From Clostridia bacterium (GTDB lineage Bacteria > Bacillota > Clostridia > Christensenellales > Borkfalkiaceae), in assembly GCA_900771345.1 (NCBI GenBank), contig CAAGNQ010000020.1, positions 1 to 64,000 on the forward strand: 64,000 bases of DNA, written 5' to 3'. A program made the position numbers and the translations under genes. The notes beneath the pieces were generated by a model. It did no database searches. It saw nothing but the letters and a program-made list of their open reading frames with translations, and was not told the DNA's origin. Below are positions 54,423-64,000 of this stretch, piece after piece (the stretch's first letter is position 1; each line of letters opens with the position of its first letter).

Positions 54423-55205
54423 TTACATAAATCTTTTATCTTCAAAATAATACAACAAGGCTTTTTTATCTAATCTCTCTAAAGCCCATTCGTAAAATTT
54501 ATTAAATCCGTAATTTTCTGAAACGTAATGTGGGATAATCATAACTTTTTTCCCACCTTCTATTAGTTCTTGCAAAATATGATGGGGCATATCCGAAGAA
54601 ACGATTAAATCGGCATCAGTTTTCCCCTCTTTAACCATATTCAACGCGTGGCTACTTCCTCCACCACAAAATGATGCACAACATTCAACAATTCCATTAC
54701 CGTAAAAAAGAATTTTATCCGTTCCAAGTTCTTTTTCTGCGCTATTTAAAAACTCTTCTGCGTCTTTTCCCACCTTAAACTGCCTGCCATATCCGTGCAC
54801 GCCGTCTAAATCGTCAAGAATTATATCCTCTGCTGCACCTAAACCTTTTGCCAAATAATAATCAATCCCCATTTTAGCCATATCGAGATTTAAGTGCATA
54901 GAAATAATGCTTAAACCCTTTTTTATTGCCAAAATTAAAGCCTTGTTTTCTCCGTCTATATCAATACTCTTTATAGGGTTATAAATAGCAGGATGATGGG
55001 TAACTATAGTGTCAGCGCCAACTTCCTCTGCTCTTTTTACAGCCTCTACCGAGAGGTCTAAACTAAATAGGATTTTGCTGGCGTTTTGATTAGTTTTAAC
55101 TAAAAGCCCACTATTATCATAATCCCCTTTTTGAATGGCTTTTTTGCTAATCTCTAGAGGCGCATATTCTTCAAGTATAGTTAATAATTCACTTGTTCTA
55201 AACAT
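54423..55205 (-). CDS. Nif3-like dinuclear metal-centre protein (YqfO family)
   Basis: A 260-residue NIF3/DUF34 protein, the short form without the inserted PII-like domain of YqfO. Metal-site segments are THHPAIYNPIKS near 65, SMHLNLDMAKMGIDYYLA near 100 and the late SDMPHHILQELI near 215. GNGIVECCASFCGGGSSHALN is a G-S-rich loop typical of the family. Function is unresolved; GTP cyclohydrolase I type 2 annotations are based on weak evidence. It overlaps trmK by 8 bases, its usual partner in Firmicutes. Confidence 0.9.
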   Translation of the reverse strand: MFRTSELLTILEEYAPLEISKKAIQKGDYDNSGLLVKTNQNASKILFSLDLSVEAVKRAEEVGADTIVTHHPAIYNPIKSIDIDGENKALILAIKKGLSIISMHLNLDMAKMGIDYYLAKGLGAAEDIILDDLDGVHGYGRQFKVGKDAEEFLNSAEKELGTDKILFYGNGIVECCASFCGGGSSHALNMVKEGKTDADLIVSSDMPHHILQELIEGGKKVMIIPHYVSENYGFNKFYEWALERLDKKALLYYFEDKRFM

Positions 55206-55836
55206 ATTTATTCAACCTGTCAATTTCGGCAAGCATAACCCTTTTTGTCTGCTCGTTAACAGCAGAATTGCCGAGATAGTTTTCAATTTTTTCTATCTTT
55301 ATTTGTATCATTTTTTTGAAGGCTAGATTGCCTTTAAGATTATCCCTGCCAAACTCAATCTCTTCCTGCGAATAATTTTCTTCGCCTTTAACGAGCACCA
55401 TTAAATCATAGAAAATCCCACCAGAAAAAAAGACGTAGTCTTTTATAAATTTATATCCTAAACCTATAACCGTTTGTCTCACCTTTTGAGAGTTCTTCAT
55501 TGGTTGCAAGACGAGTTTTTCAGGTAAATTTCTTGCTCTTTTTAGTATAGAGATAATCTCCTCTCCACCCATTCCTGCTATAAGCGCTAGGTCGCATTCG
55601 GGAAGATTGTCAAACCCGTCGGAAACTGCGCTATTAACAATGCCTTTCTCAATATATTCTGCAAGTAACGTTTGTGCTTTTTCAAGGCACTTTTTGCTGA
55701 CGTCAGATATGATTGCCCGTTTGCATTTTTCGCCCTTTAGCATTGATAAGGTCATAAGCCCGTGGTCACAACCTATATCGGCAAAAACCTCGCACTCGGG
55801 AATGACAGAATAAATCTCTTTAAGTCTATTAGTCAT
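55198..55836 (-). CDS. trmK: tRNA (adenine-22-N1)-methyltransferase TrmK
   Basis: A 212-residue SAM methyltransferase. The SAM site is VFADIGCDHGLMTLSML near 18, with ALIAGMGGEEIISIL (motif IV region) near 85 and LQPMKNSQKVRQ near 115, all diagnostic of TrmK. Its ATG shares one base with the rpoD stop (TAATG), so translation is coupled to rpoD. Confidence 0.94.
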   Translation of the reverse strand: MTNRLKEIYSVIPECEVFADIGCDHGLMTLSMLKGEKCKRAIISDVSKKCLEKAQTLLAEYIEKGIVNSAVSDGFDNLPECDLALIAGMGGEEIISILKRARNLPEKLVLQPMKNSQKVRQTVIGLGYKFIKDYVFFSGGIFYDLMVLVKGEENYSQEEIEFGRDNLKGNLAFKKMIQIKIEKIENYLGNSAVNEQTKRVMLAEIDRLNKYV

Positions 55837-56957
55837 TATTTTTCAATATAATCTTTTAATCGTTTTGAACGGCTTGGGTGACGGAGTTTTCTAAGCGCTT
55901 TTGCCTCAATTTGACGGATACGCTCACGAGTAACGTTAAACTCCTTTCCAACCTCTTCTAAAGTTCTAGATTTGCCGTCGTCAAGCCCATAGCGAAGTCT
56001 TAAAACCTTTTCTTCTCTAGGCGTAAGCGTGTCTAAAACGCCGATAAGTTGTTCTTTAAGCATAGTGTAAGACACGGCGTCTGTAGGAGCGGCAGACTTT
56101 TCGTCCTCGATAAAGTCGGAAAGATGGCTATCATCCTCTTCACCGATAGGCGTTTCTAATGAAACAGGGTCTTGCGCAATCTTTTGAATTTCTCTAACCC
56201 TTTCTTCAGTAATATCCATTTCTTTGGCAATTTCTTCAGGGGTTGGCTCACGCCCTAAATCTTGCAAAAGTCGTCTTGAAACTCTGATTAATTTATTGAT
56301 TGTTTCAACCATATGAACTGGGATACGAATAGTTCTCGCTTGGTCGGCAATAGCACGGGTTATAGCCTGCCTAATCCACCATGTAGCATAAGTTGAAAAC
56401 TTAAATCCCTTTTGATAGTCAAATTTTTCAACGGCTTTCATAAGCCCTAGATTTCCCTCTTGAATAAGGTCTAAAAACTGCATTCCCCTGCCCATATATC
56501 TTTTGGCGATTGAAACGACAAGACGAAGGTTTGCCTCAGATAAAAGCCTTTTAGCCGTTTCGTCCCCCTCCATCATACGCTTAGCAAGTTCTGTTTCCTC
56601 CTCAGGCTGAAGAAGAGGAACTTTACCTATATCTTTAAGATACATTTTAACAGGGTCGTCCATACTGATTTCTTTGAGCAGTTGGTCGTATAAGTCTTTA
56701 TCCCTCTCGTACTCGTTTACTATTTGAACACCCTTGTCGTCAAACATTTTATAGATTTCTTCAAGTTCGCTTGGCGTGGCAGTAAACTTCTCAAGCTTGT
56801 CAAACAACTGAGAAGTGGTTATGCTTCCACTTTTTTTAAACTCCAAGATAATATCGTTCACAGCGACTAAGAGTTCTGCACTTAATATTTCTCCGTTATT
56901 TTCCTTTGGCAAATCCTTAGCCTCGTTTTCTAATTTTTTGGTTTTGTTCTCTTCCAT
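55836..56957 (-). CDS. rpoD: Primary sigma factor RpoD/SigA
   Basis: A 373-residue housekeeping sigma factor of the short Firmicutes type. It has a partial region 1.1 (about 25-85), region 1.2 ([17 protein letters not shown]), region 2 ([22 protein letters not shown] then [13 protein letters not shown] in part), region 3 and region 4.2 ([20 protein letters not shown]). This factor should read the TTGACA-N17-TATAAT promoters seen across the window. GGAGG lies before the ATG; dnaG is 48 bases upstream. Confidence 0.97.
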   Translation of the reverse strand: MEENKTKKLENEAKDLPKENNGEILSAELLVAVNDIILEFKKSGSITTSQLFDKLEKFTATPSELEEIYKMFDDKGVQIVNEYERDKDLYDQLLKEISMDDPVKMYLKDIGKVPLLQPEEETELAKRMMEGDETAKRLLSEANLRLVVSIAKRYMGRGMQFLDLIQEGNLGLMKAVEKFDYQKGFKFSTYATWWIRQAITRAIADQARTIRIPVHMVETINKLIRVSRRLLQDLGREPTPEEIAKEMDITEERVREIQKIAQDPVSLETPIGEEDDSHLSDFIEDEKSAAPTDAVSYTMLKEQLIGVLDTLTPREEKVLRLRYGLDDGKSRTLEEVGKEFNVTRERIRQIEAKALRKLRHPSRSKRLKDYIEK

Positions 56958-57005
56958 AAAAGTTCCTCCCGCGAATAGTTCGCCTTAACTTTATAATTTC
57001 TAGGT

Positions 57006-58775
57006 TTATTTCATTCTGCTTTTTTCATCTAAAAGTTTTTTCATTTCGCTAGCGTATATCTTTCTTTTCTCGCTATCCGTTTCCTTTGCAAACATAACAG
57101 TTAAGTTTTCAATATCTCTAGAGATTTTGCTTGACTTAAGCGCCTTAATACAATCGAAAAAGTAAGTCGCTTGGTCGAAAGTTTTTTTCTCGTCGGTTTC
57201 TAAACCTGCTAATCTAGAAAGTTCTTGATTTTCCTCATCTCCTAGCACTTCGTAAAGGTCTGAAAACTTGGCTTTTCGCCCCTCTCTTTCACATTCTTTA
57301 ATATATTCTTTAATTTGTTCGTATACAGGCGTTTCAAAGTCTATTTGAGTAATATCGTATTCGCTCGCAAACGGCTTATTAAAAAGATATGACGCTAAAA
57401 TATATCTAGACGCTATAGCAAGTTTGTCCCCTAAATTATCGTTAAATCGAACTTCCTCTTTAACCTCTTCTTTTAATGGTTTTTCAGCATACAATTCTCT
57501 TTTTAACGCCTCAAAAGTCGTACCCGTTAAATCTCTTACCGTCTTAAGCAAATCCTCTTGCTCGGCAGGAGACGAACTTTCTCTTATAACCCTTATTGCG
57601 TTAGAGGTGTATTTTCTCTTTCCGTCAACCGTCGAAATATCATAAGTACGCCTTAAAATATCTAACTTAAAATCTATTAACGGCATTGCCGATGCTAAAA
57701 GTTTTTTATATCCCTCTAGACCGTAACCCTTAATAACGTCGTCAGGGTCCATTCCGTCTGGCAGAGAAACAACCTTAACTTCTAGCCCTTCTTCACTTAG
57801 AATTTCAAGCCCACGAATAGCGGCCTTTTGCCCTGCAAAGTCCCCGTCGTAACAAATATAAATTTTTTCCGAATATCGCTTTAGCATTCTGGCTTGGTCT
57901 TTAGTGAGCGCCGTGCCCATACTCGCAACTACGTTGTGCACGCCTGCTTGATAAAGGGATATAACGTCAAGATGCCCCTCGACTATAATAACCGAATCAA
58001 GCCCCTTTTCATTCTTAACCTTTTTAAGATTGTTAATATTAAAAAAGGTTTTGCCTTTCATAAAAACTTCGGTTTCTTTAGTATTTATGTATTTTTGTTC
58101 TTTAGCGCCGTCAATTCTGCGCCCTGAAAAACCAACAACGTTATTAAACTGGTCTATAATAGGAATGCAAAGCCTTTTCCCCAACCAGTCAAAACACCTA
58201 CCGTCCTTTTCCCCACAAACACCGGCAAAAACCATCTCTTCATTAGTATATCCCTTGCCTCTTAAATAATTAGGCAGAGAATAAAAATCAAGCGACGCTC
58301 CCATTCCAAATTTTACTAGCGTTTCATTAGATAGTTTGCGTTTATACGCATAGTCTAAATGCTCCTCGCCATTTTCGCCCCTTAAATTTTGAAGATAAAA
58401 ATGCGCAGTCTCGCGCAAAACGTCGTATGCTCTTTGTCGTCTTCTTTTCTGTTCTTTAATCTTTTCGTCGTCATACTTTACTTCAGGCAAAGGCATTTTA
58501 GCCTTTTCTGCTAAAAACCTTATTGCGTCAGTAAAATCAAGCGCCTCGATTTCCATAATAAAGTTAATAACGTCACCACTCTTGTGACAGCCAAAACAAT
58601 AGTAAAACTGACCGGAAGCATTCACCGAAAAAGATGCCGTCTTTTCGTGATGAAAAGGGCATTTCCCCCAGAAGTTCCCACCCCTCTGTTCGAGGCGAAC
58701 GTATCTTCCAATAGTATCCACTATATCGTTTTTGCTTTTAAGTTCGTCTAAAAACTTAATGTCATAACCTTTCAT
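57006..58775 (-). CDS. dnaG: DNA primase DnaG
   Basis: A 589-residue primase. N-terminal zinc finger CPFHHEKTASF ... CFGCHKSGD (about 39-66, C-H-C-C type), then the RNA-polymerase domain and TOPRIM segment SVIIVEGHLDVISLYQAG near 260 and YICYDGDFAGQKAA near 305. The C-terminal helicase-binding part is diverged. It begins 1 base after the dgt stop. Confidence 0.97.
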   Translation of the reverse strand: MKGYDIKFLDELKSKNDIVDTIGRYVRLEQRGGNFWGKCPFHHEKTASFSVNASGQFYYCFGCHKSGDVINFIMEIEALDFTDAIRFLAEKAKMPLPEVKYDDEKIKEQKRRRQRAYDVLRETAHFYLQNLRGENGEEHLDYAYKRKLSNETLVKFGMGASLDFYSLPNYLRGKGYTNEEMVFAGVCGEKDGRCFDWLGKRLCIPIIDQFNNVVGFSGRRIDGAKEQKYINTKETEVFMKGKTFFNINNLKKVKNEKGLDSVIIVEGHLDVISLYQAGVHNVVASMGTALTKDQARMLKRYSEKIYICYDGDFAGQKAAIRGLEILSEEGLEVKVVSLPDGMDPDDVIKGYGLEGYKKLLASAMPLIDFKLDILRRTYDISTVDGKRKYTSNAIRVIRESSSPAEQEDLLKTVRDLTGTTFEALKRELYAEKPLKEEVKEEVRFNDNLGDKLAIASRYILASYLFNKPFASEYDITQIDFETPVYEQIKEYIKECEREGRKAKFSDLYEVLGDEENQELSRLAGLETDEKKTFDQATYFFDCIKALKSSKISRDIENLTVMFAKETDSEKRKIYASEMKKLLDEKSRMK

Positions 58776-58776
58776 A

Positions 58777-59772
58777 TTAGAGTTTCCAGTTGTTTGGTAT
58801 AAATATCTCGGTAAACGTTTTTACTGCAAAAATATCACTCATTCCCGAAATGTAGTCAGTTAAAACGGTATTAACGTCATCAATTTGCAAACGGTTAATA
58901 TAAAACTCAGGAAGTTTATCAGTGTTAGAGTTATAATACTCATAGAGTGCGCTTATCATTTTATCTGCACGCATCTCTTCGTCTATAAACGTCTTGTCCC
59001 TATAAACGTTAGCAAATAAAAAATCCCTTAATTCTTTGGTCGCCTCAGCGTAAGGCTTTTCCATTTCAACCTTATTTTGCCCCTCACTGCATCTTCGTAT
59101 AGAAGATAGCATTGCGTTTATTCTTTTGCTAGATGTTTTTCCTAAAAGATCTACTGCATCTTTAGGCAAATCGTTTATAGTGATAAATCCACCTGCAATA
59201 GCATCGTCAATATCGTGATTTATGTAGGCAATTCTATCTGCAAGGCTAACTGCCTTTCCCTCGAGCGTTTTTGCACTAGTACCGAGTTTATGGTTGATTA
59301 TTCCGTCAACTACTTCACGAGTGAGGTTAAGCCCTTTGCCCTCGTTCTCAAGCACGTCAACAACCCTTCCTGATTGAAAATTATGTTCAAATCCGTTAGG
59401 GTTGAGCCTTGCCAAAATTCGCTCGCCCGAATGCCCGAAAGGGGTATGCCCCAAATCGTGCCCTAAGGCAATAGCCTCGGTTAAATCTTCGTTAAGCGAA
59501 AGAGTTCTAGCAATCGCTCTTGCCACTTGTGATACGTTCAAGGTGTGCGTAAGCCTCGTCCTGTAATGGTCGCCCTCTGGCGAAAAGAAAACCTGCGTTT
59601 TATTCTTTAAACGGCGAAATGCCTTGCAATGAATAATTCTATCCCTATCACGCTGAAAATCCGTACGCATAGGGCATGGTTCTTCCTCGCGAAGTCTCCC
59701 CACGGTATTTTTAGACTTCATTGCAAAAGGAGATAAAAATATCTCTTCCTTTTCCCAAGTTCTTTCCTTCAT
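58777..59772 (-). CDS. dgt: Deoxyguanosinetriphosphate triphosphohydrolase-like HD protein
   Basis: A 331-residue HD hydrolase removing triphosphate from dNTPs. FRRLKNKTQVFFSPEGDHYRTRLTHTLNVSQ (read here as H-T-L-N-V), GHDLGHTPFGHSGE near 105 and YINHDIDDA near 195 give the metal-binding His and Asp residues. AAGGGGG precedes the ATG. The dgt-dnaG-rpoD order is common in Clostridia. Confidence 0.94.
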   Translation of the reverse strand: MKERTWEKEEIFLSPFAMKSKNTVGRLREEEPCPMRTDFQRDRDRIIHCKAFRRLKNKTQVFFSPEGDHYRTRLTHTLNVSQVARAIARTLSLNEDLTEAIALGHDLGHTPFGHSGERILARLNPNGFEHNFQSGRVVDVLENEGKGLNLTREVVDGIINHKLGTSAKTLEGKAVSLADRIAYINHDIDDAIAGGFITINDLPKDAVDLLGKTSSKRINAMLSSIRRCSEGQNKVEMEKPYAEATKELRDFLFANVYRDKTFIDEEMRADKMISALYEYYNSNTDKLPEFYINRLQIDDVNTVLTDYISGMSDIFAVKTFTEIFIPNNWKL

Positions 59773-59870
59773 AACGCCCCCTTATTAGAGTTTGCCGTAT
59801 AATAATACCTAATAATTTTAAAAAATCCTCTTATATTTATAAAATATTTTAAATAATATATATAATAATT

Positions 59871-59909
59871 AAAAATAACGCACAAATAAACTTTTAATGC
59901 GTTATTTTT
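59871..59909 (-). terminator. Terminator after uvrA
   Basis: AAAAATAACGCA (59871-59882) pairs with TGCGTTATTTTT (59898-59909) over a 15-base loop. It lies 10 bases past the uvrA stop, and on the minus strand it ends in a U-run. Confidence 0.8.
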
Positions 59910-59919
59910 CTATTTTTAT

Positions 59920-62745
59920 TTAATTTTGCCCTAATACCTTTTTAATAAATCTTCCCGTGTGGCTATTCGGATTATTTGCCACCTCTTCGGGCGTTCCCGT
60001 TGCAACAATCCTTCCACCTTCGTTTCCACCCTCAGGCCCTAAATCAATAATATAGTCTGAAAGTTTAATAACGTCAAGATTATGCTCGATTACTACAACA
60101 GTATTGCCAGATTGTTGCAAACGCTGAAGAACAAGGCATAATTTATCCACGTCGTAACTATGAAGACCGGTAGTCGGCTCGTCTAAAATATAAAGGGTTT
60201 TGCCCGTCGCTCTTTTAGATAGTTCAGTTGCTAGTTTTACCCTTTGCGCCTCGCCACCCGAAAGAGTGGTCGAACTTTGACCGAGTTTAATATATCCAAG
60301 CCCAACTTCTTGAAGTGTTTTAATTTTGTTATAAATGGAGGCTATCGGCTTAAAAAATTCGCAAGCCTCATCAACCGTCATATCCAAAACTTCGCTTATA
60401 TTTTTGCCTTTATACTTAACCTGAAGGGTTTCCCTATTATAGCGATTGCCACCACAAACCTCACAAGGCACGAACATATCAGGCAAAAAGTGCATTTCTA
60501 TCTTAATTATGCCGTCACCCTCGCAATGTTCGCATCTTCCTCCAGAAACGTTAAAAGAAAATCTGCCTGCTTTATATCCCCTTTCCTTAGCGTCAGGGGT
60601 TGAAGCGAATAATTCCCTTATAGGCGAAAACACACCCGTATACGTTGCAGGGTTGCTCCTAGGCGTCCTTCCTATAGGCGACTGGTCAATAGCAATAACC
60701 TTATCAAAATATTCTATACCCTCAATGGTGTCGTAACTACCCTCTCTAACCTTTGCATTGTTGAGCGTAAGAGCAAGCGCAGGATACACTATCTCGTTTA
60801 TAAGCGAACTCTTTCCACTCCCCGAAACGCCCGTTATGGTGGTAAATAACCCAACAGGCAGAGAAACGTCTATATTCTTAAGGTTGTTTTGTTTTGCGCC
60901 TTTTACCGTAAGCCATCTTCCGTCAGGTAAGTTTCTACTCTTTGGCACTTCAATTTTTCGCCTTCCAGCAAGGTAGTCACCCGTTATTGAGCGTGGCTCG
61001 TTTATAATATCCTCAATACTTCCCGTTGCAACAACTTCTCCACCGTGCACCCCGGCTTTCGGACCTATATCGACGATAAAATCTGCCTCGCGCATAGTGT
61101 CTTCGTCGTGCTCAACGACGATTAAAGTGTTCCCTAAATCACGAAGTCTTTTTAGCGTGGAAATAAGTTTTTCGTTATCGCGTTGATGAAGTCCTATGCT
61201 CGGCTCGTCAAGAATATATAAAACGCCCGTAAGTCCACTTCCTATTTGAGTAGCAAGCCTAATTCTCTGCGCCTCGCCACCCGAAAGGGTAGACGCGTTC
61301 CTTGAAAGAGTTAGATAATTAAGCCCCACGTTGATTAAAAAATCTAGCCTTGCAATTATCTCTTTAACGATAGGTGTCGCAATAAGACTATTAGTCGGCG
61401 ATAGTTGAATATTTTCAACGAAGTTTTTCAAATCCACAACGCTCATATCGGTAAGTTCAGCGATATTTTTACCACAAATCTTTACGGCAAGAGCCTCCTT
61501 TTTAAGCCTCTTTCCCTGACAAGTGTTGCAAGGACTAACCGTCATATATCTTTCGATTTCCATTTTCGTATAATCGCTAGAGGTTTCTTTATATCGCCTA
61601 GCAAGGTTAGGGATAATCCCCTCCCAAGCCGACTCGTAACTTCCACTAAAAGTTCTCGTATCGTATGAAATTTTAATCTTTTCTCCGTTATTGCCGTATA
61701 GGAGCATTTTATAGATATTTTCAGGCAAATCCTTAACGGGCGTGTCTAGGCTAAATCCGTAACGCTTGGCAAGTCCGTTAAAATATATGTTAGCCATTTT
61801 GCCGTTATCCAAATTCCAGCCCGAAATAGTCATTGCACCCTCTCGGAGAGATTTGTTTTTATCTTTAACGACTAAGTTTTCATTAATTTCATTCTTAAAC
61901 CCTAACCCTGCACAATCAGGGCAAGCGCCAAACGGGTTGTTGAAAGAGAATAATCTCGGTTCAATTTCCTCAATGCTAATTCCACAATCGGGGCAAGCAT
62001 ACTTGGTCGAATATAGGGTGCTTTCCCCATCAACAACGGTAATAGAAACAAGTCCGTCTGCAAGTTTTAATGCAGTTTCAAGACTGTCCGTTAGCCTTTT
62101 TTGAATGCCGTCTTTAATAACCAGCCTATCAACAACTACGCTTATATTATGCTTGATATTTTTATCTAGTTTAATTTGCTCGTCAAGGCTATAAACTATT
62201 CCGTCCACCTCAACGCGCGCAAAACCGTTCTTTTTATAACTTTCAAAATTTTTATTATATTCTCCCTTTTTCCCACGAATTACGGGTGCATTAACTAGAA
62301 TTTTGGTGTTTTCGGGCAGTTCCATAACCTTGTCTAAAATTTGGTCAACGGTTTGGCGAGAAATTTCTCTACCACAGTTAGGGCAGTATGGTACTCCAAC
62401 TCTAGCAAAAAGCAGTCTAAAATAATCGTAAATTTCGGTAACCGTTCCAACGGTAGAACGGGGATTGTGAGAAGTGGTTTTTTGGTCGATAGATATTGCT
62501 GGGGATAGCCCCTCAATCGACTCAACGTCCGGTTTTTCCATCTGCCCTAAAAACATTCTTGCATAACTAGAAAGGCTCTCGACGTATCGTCTTTGCCCCT
62601 CTGCATATATTGTTTCAAAAGCAAGCGTGCTCTTTCCACTCCCCGATAGGCCTGTAAACACAACAAGTTTATCTCTTGGAATTTCTAGGTCAATATTTTT
62701 TAAATTATTCTCTTTTGCGCCTTTAATTATCAATTTATCATTCAT
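59920..62745 (-). CDS. uvrA: Excinuclease ABC subunit A
   Basis: A 941-residue UvrA, normal length. Two ABC modules: Walker [12 protein letters not shown] near 32 and [11 protein letters not shown] near 635; signatures [14 protein letters not shown] and [14 protein letters not shown]. Zinc motifs include CPNCG near 120, CPDCG near 255, CPDCAG near 285 and CEHCEGDG near 737. It finds DNA damage and loads UvrB. It starts 2 bases after uvrB, and they form one unit. Confidence 0.98.
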   Translation of the reverse strand: MNDKLIIKGAKENNLKNIDLEIPRDKLVVFTGLSGSGKSTLAFETIYAEGQRRYVESLSSYARMFLGQMEKPDVESIEGLSPAISIDQKTTSHNPRSTVGTVTEIYDYFRLLFARVGVPYCPNCGREISRQTVDQILDKVMELPENTKILVNAPVIRGKKGEYNKNFESYKKNGFARVEVDGIVYSLDEQIKLDKNIKHNISVVVDRLVIKDGIQKRLTDSLETALKLADGLVSITVVDGESTLYSTKYACPDCGISIEEIEPRLFSFNNPFGACPDCAGLGFKNEINENLVVKDKNKSLREGAMTISGWNLDNGKMANIYFNGLAKRYGFSLDTPVKDLPENIYKMLLYGNNGEKIKISYDTRTFSGSYESAWEGIIPNLARRYKETSSDYTKMEIERYMTVSPCNTCQGKRLKKEALAVKICGKNIAELTDMSVVDLKNFVENIQLSPTNSLIATPIVKEIIARLDFLINVGLNYLTLSRNASTLSGGEAQRIRLATQIGSGLTGVLYILDEPSIGLHQRDNEKLISTLKRLRDLGNTLIVVEHDEDTMREADFIVDIGPKAGVHGGEVVATGSIEDIINEPRSITGDYLAGRRKIEVPKSRNLPDGRWLTVKGAKQNNLKNIDVSLPVGLFTTITGVSGSGKSSLINEIVYPALALTLNNAKVREGSYDTIEGIEYFDKVIAIDQSPIGRTPRSNPATYTGVFSPIRELFASTPDAKERGYKAGRFSFNVSGGRCEHCEGDGIIKIEMHFLPDMFVPCEVCGGNRYNRETLQVKYKGKNISEVLDMTVDEACEFFKPIASIYNKIKTLQEVGLGYIKLGQSSTTLSGGEAQRVKLATELSKRATGKTLYILDEPTTGLHSYDVDKLCLVLQRLQQSGNTVVVIEHNLDVIKLSDYIIDLGPEGGNEGGRIVATGTPEEVANNPNSHTGRFIKKVLGQN

Positions 62746-62747
62746 AA

Positions 62748-64000
62748 TTATTTTCTCATTTTCATTTTAAGTTTTGCAATAGTATCTCGAATTTCGATAC
62801 AACGCTCAAAGTCAAGGTTTGCCGAAGCAATCTTCATTAAAGCCTTTAACTTTTCTATCTCGTCAGGAATATCCCCTTTCTTTATATCCTTAGTTCTGTC
62901 AACTTTTTTGGTAATCTCCAAAGTGTTCACCACTTCTTTAATGATTGTTTTAGGTATTATATTATGCTCTTTATTATAATCAGCCTGAATTTTTCTTCTT
63001 CGCTCGGTCTCACTTATAGCCCTACTCATACTGCCCGTCAAGTTATCGGCATACATAATAACCTTGCCTTCGGAATTTCGTGCCGCTCTACCAATCGTTT
63101 GAATAAGGGAAGTTTCGCTTCGCAAGAATCCCTCTTTGTCTGCGTCAAGTATTGCCACGAGTTTAACTTCAGGCAAGTCTAACCCCTCTCGAAGAAGATT
63201 TATTCCACACAAAACGTCAAACTCGCCATTTCTAAGCCCTGAAACAATTTCAATTCTTTCAAGCGTATCAATATCACTGTGCATATACCTAACCTTAATA
63301 CCGTTTTCCTTTAAGTACTCGGTTAAACTCTCTGCCATTTTTTTTGTCAGAGTGGTAATAAGCACTCTACCGTTAGTAGAAATGGTCGAATTTATTTGGA
63401 TAAGTAAATCGTCAATCTGATTTTTAGTAGGTTTAACGGTAATTTCAGGGTCGATAAGTCCGGTAGGTCGGATAAGTTGTTCAACTACCTGACCTGCCTC
63501 GCCAAGTTCATATTTTGCAGGTGTGGCAGAAACGCAAATCATCTGTCCAACTCTGCTATCAAACTCCTCAAAAGTAAGTGGACGATTATCGAATGCAGAT
63601 TTAAGCCTAAACCCATACTCAACGAGGTTAGTTTTTCTAGACCTATCTCCGTTATACATTGCGCCGATTTGAGGGATAGTCATATGCGATTCGTCGATAA
63701 AGGTTATAAAATCTTCAGGGAAATAATCTAGAAGAGTAAAGGGTGGCTCACCTATATCTCTGCCGTCAAAATAACGGCTATAGTTTTCGATACCTTTACA
63801 AAATCCTATCTCGTTAATCATTTCAATATCGTAATCAGTGCGTTGTTTTAGTCTTTGTGCCTCAAGCAGTTTTCCGTTTTCTGTAAAACACCTCACCTCG
63901 TCGTCACGGTCACGCTCTATCATAGTTATAGCAGAGCCAAGTTTTTCCTCGCCAACAGCATAATGGCTTGCAGGGAAAATCACGGCGTGTTTAAGTTCTG
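62748..64000 (-). CDS. uvrB: Excinuclease ABC subunit B, 5' end cut by window edge
   Basis: This is the C-terminal 417 or so residues of UvrB; the start is past 64000. The frame reads through from the edge ([13 protein letters not shown]), so the GTG at 63981-63983 is internal. Helicase motifs are TFIDESH (II), ICVSATPA (III), [17 protein letters not shown] (IV), [14 protein letters not shown] (V) and [11 protein letters not shown] (VI). A UvrC-binding UVR motif lies at the C-terminus ([19 protein letters not shown] in part). It is the damage-verification helicase of nucleotide excision repair. Confidence 0.97.
   Translation of the reverse strand, partial: ELKHAVIFPASHYAVGEEKLGSAITMIERDRDDEVRCFTENGKLLEAQRLKQRTDYDIEMINEIGFCKGIENYSRYFDGRDIGEPPFTLLDYFPEDFITFIDESHMTIPQIGAMYNGDRSRKTNLVEYGFRLKSAFDNRPLTFEEFDSRVGQMICVSATPAKYELGEAGQVVEQLIRPTGLIDPEITVKPTKNQIDDLLIQINSTISTNGRVLITTLTKKMAESLTEYLKENGIKVRYMHSDIDTLERIEIVSGLRNGEFDVLCGINLLREGLDLPEVKLVAILDADKEGFLRSETSLIQTIGRAARNSEGKVIMYADNLTGSMSRAISETERRRKIQADYNKEHNIIPKTIIKEVVNTLEITKKVDRTKDIKKGDIPDEIEKLKALMKIASANLDFERCIEIRDTIAKLKMKMRK

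Overview
The window looks like chromosome of an anaerobic, low-GC, Gram-positive-type bacterium, most likely an uncultured gut Clostridia lineage. The grounds are: rpoD-trmK-nif3 and dgt-dnaG-rpoD gene order, a ribonuclease Y gene, strong AAGGAGG-type ribosome binding sites, near-consensus TTGACA-N17-TATAAT promoters, many oxygen-sensitive iron-sulfur proteins and no haem or quinone enzymes. No tRNA, rRNA, CRISPR array, transposase or prophage gene was seen. Genus cannot be fixed from this sequence alone.

Layout. (1) 1-15.3 kb, all minus strand: one surface-polysaccharide operon read from a consensus promoter near 15.33 kb. It starts with an aminotransferase, an initiating sugar-phosphate transferase and an acetyltransferase (PglE/PglC/PglD-like order). 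It continues with several glycosyltransferases, a pyruvyl transferase, an iron-sulfur F420-dehydrogenase-like protein, an EpsG-like polymerase and a Wzm/Wzt exporter. (2) 15.4-18.3 kb: luxS with a DegV gene, then a Kef/CPA2-type cation:proton antiporter. (3) 18.5-22.3 kb: a 985-residue cysteine-rich lipoprotein with two tandem promoters and a long AT-rich upstream region holding two DnaA-box-like sites. (4) 22.3-34.05 kb: an 11-gene operon with a matched promoter and terminator, fumC-hdrB-hdrC-hdrA-flxD-flxC-flxB-flxA-frdB-frdA-antiporter. This is the most interesting part. (5) 34.0-42.9 kb: azlCD, an NSS and a DMT transporter, an ATP-pyrophosphatase-only GMP synthase, and a GPH sugar transporter with a GH2 glycosidase. 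(6) 42.9-64 kb, minus strand: cardiolipin synthase, rny, recA, cinA, pgsA, rimO, ftsK/spoIIIE, a zinc-ribbon coiled-coil protein, nif3, trmK, rpoD, dnaG, dgt, uvrA and the 3' part of uvrB.

How the central operon may work. Fumarase supplies fumarate from malate. A soluble FrdA/FrdB pair without a membrane anchor would reduce it to succinate. FlxA-D and HdrA-C would take electrons from NAD(P)H and split them at the HdrA flavin. The predicted outcome is fumarate reduction coupled to ferredoxin reduction, with C4-dicarboxylate exchange by the linked antiporter. The components are recognisable families; the coupling to fumarate reductase is inference from gene order and cofactor motifs. FrdA also has Asn where membrane fumarate reductases carry the His that binds FAD covalently, and the HdrB-like CCG domains sit on a separate protein rather than fused to FrdB as in methanogen TfrB.
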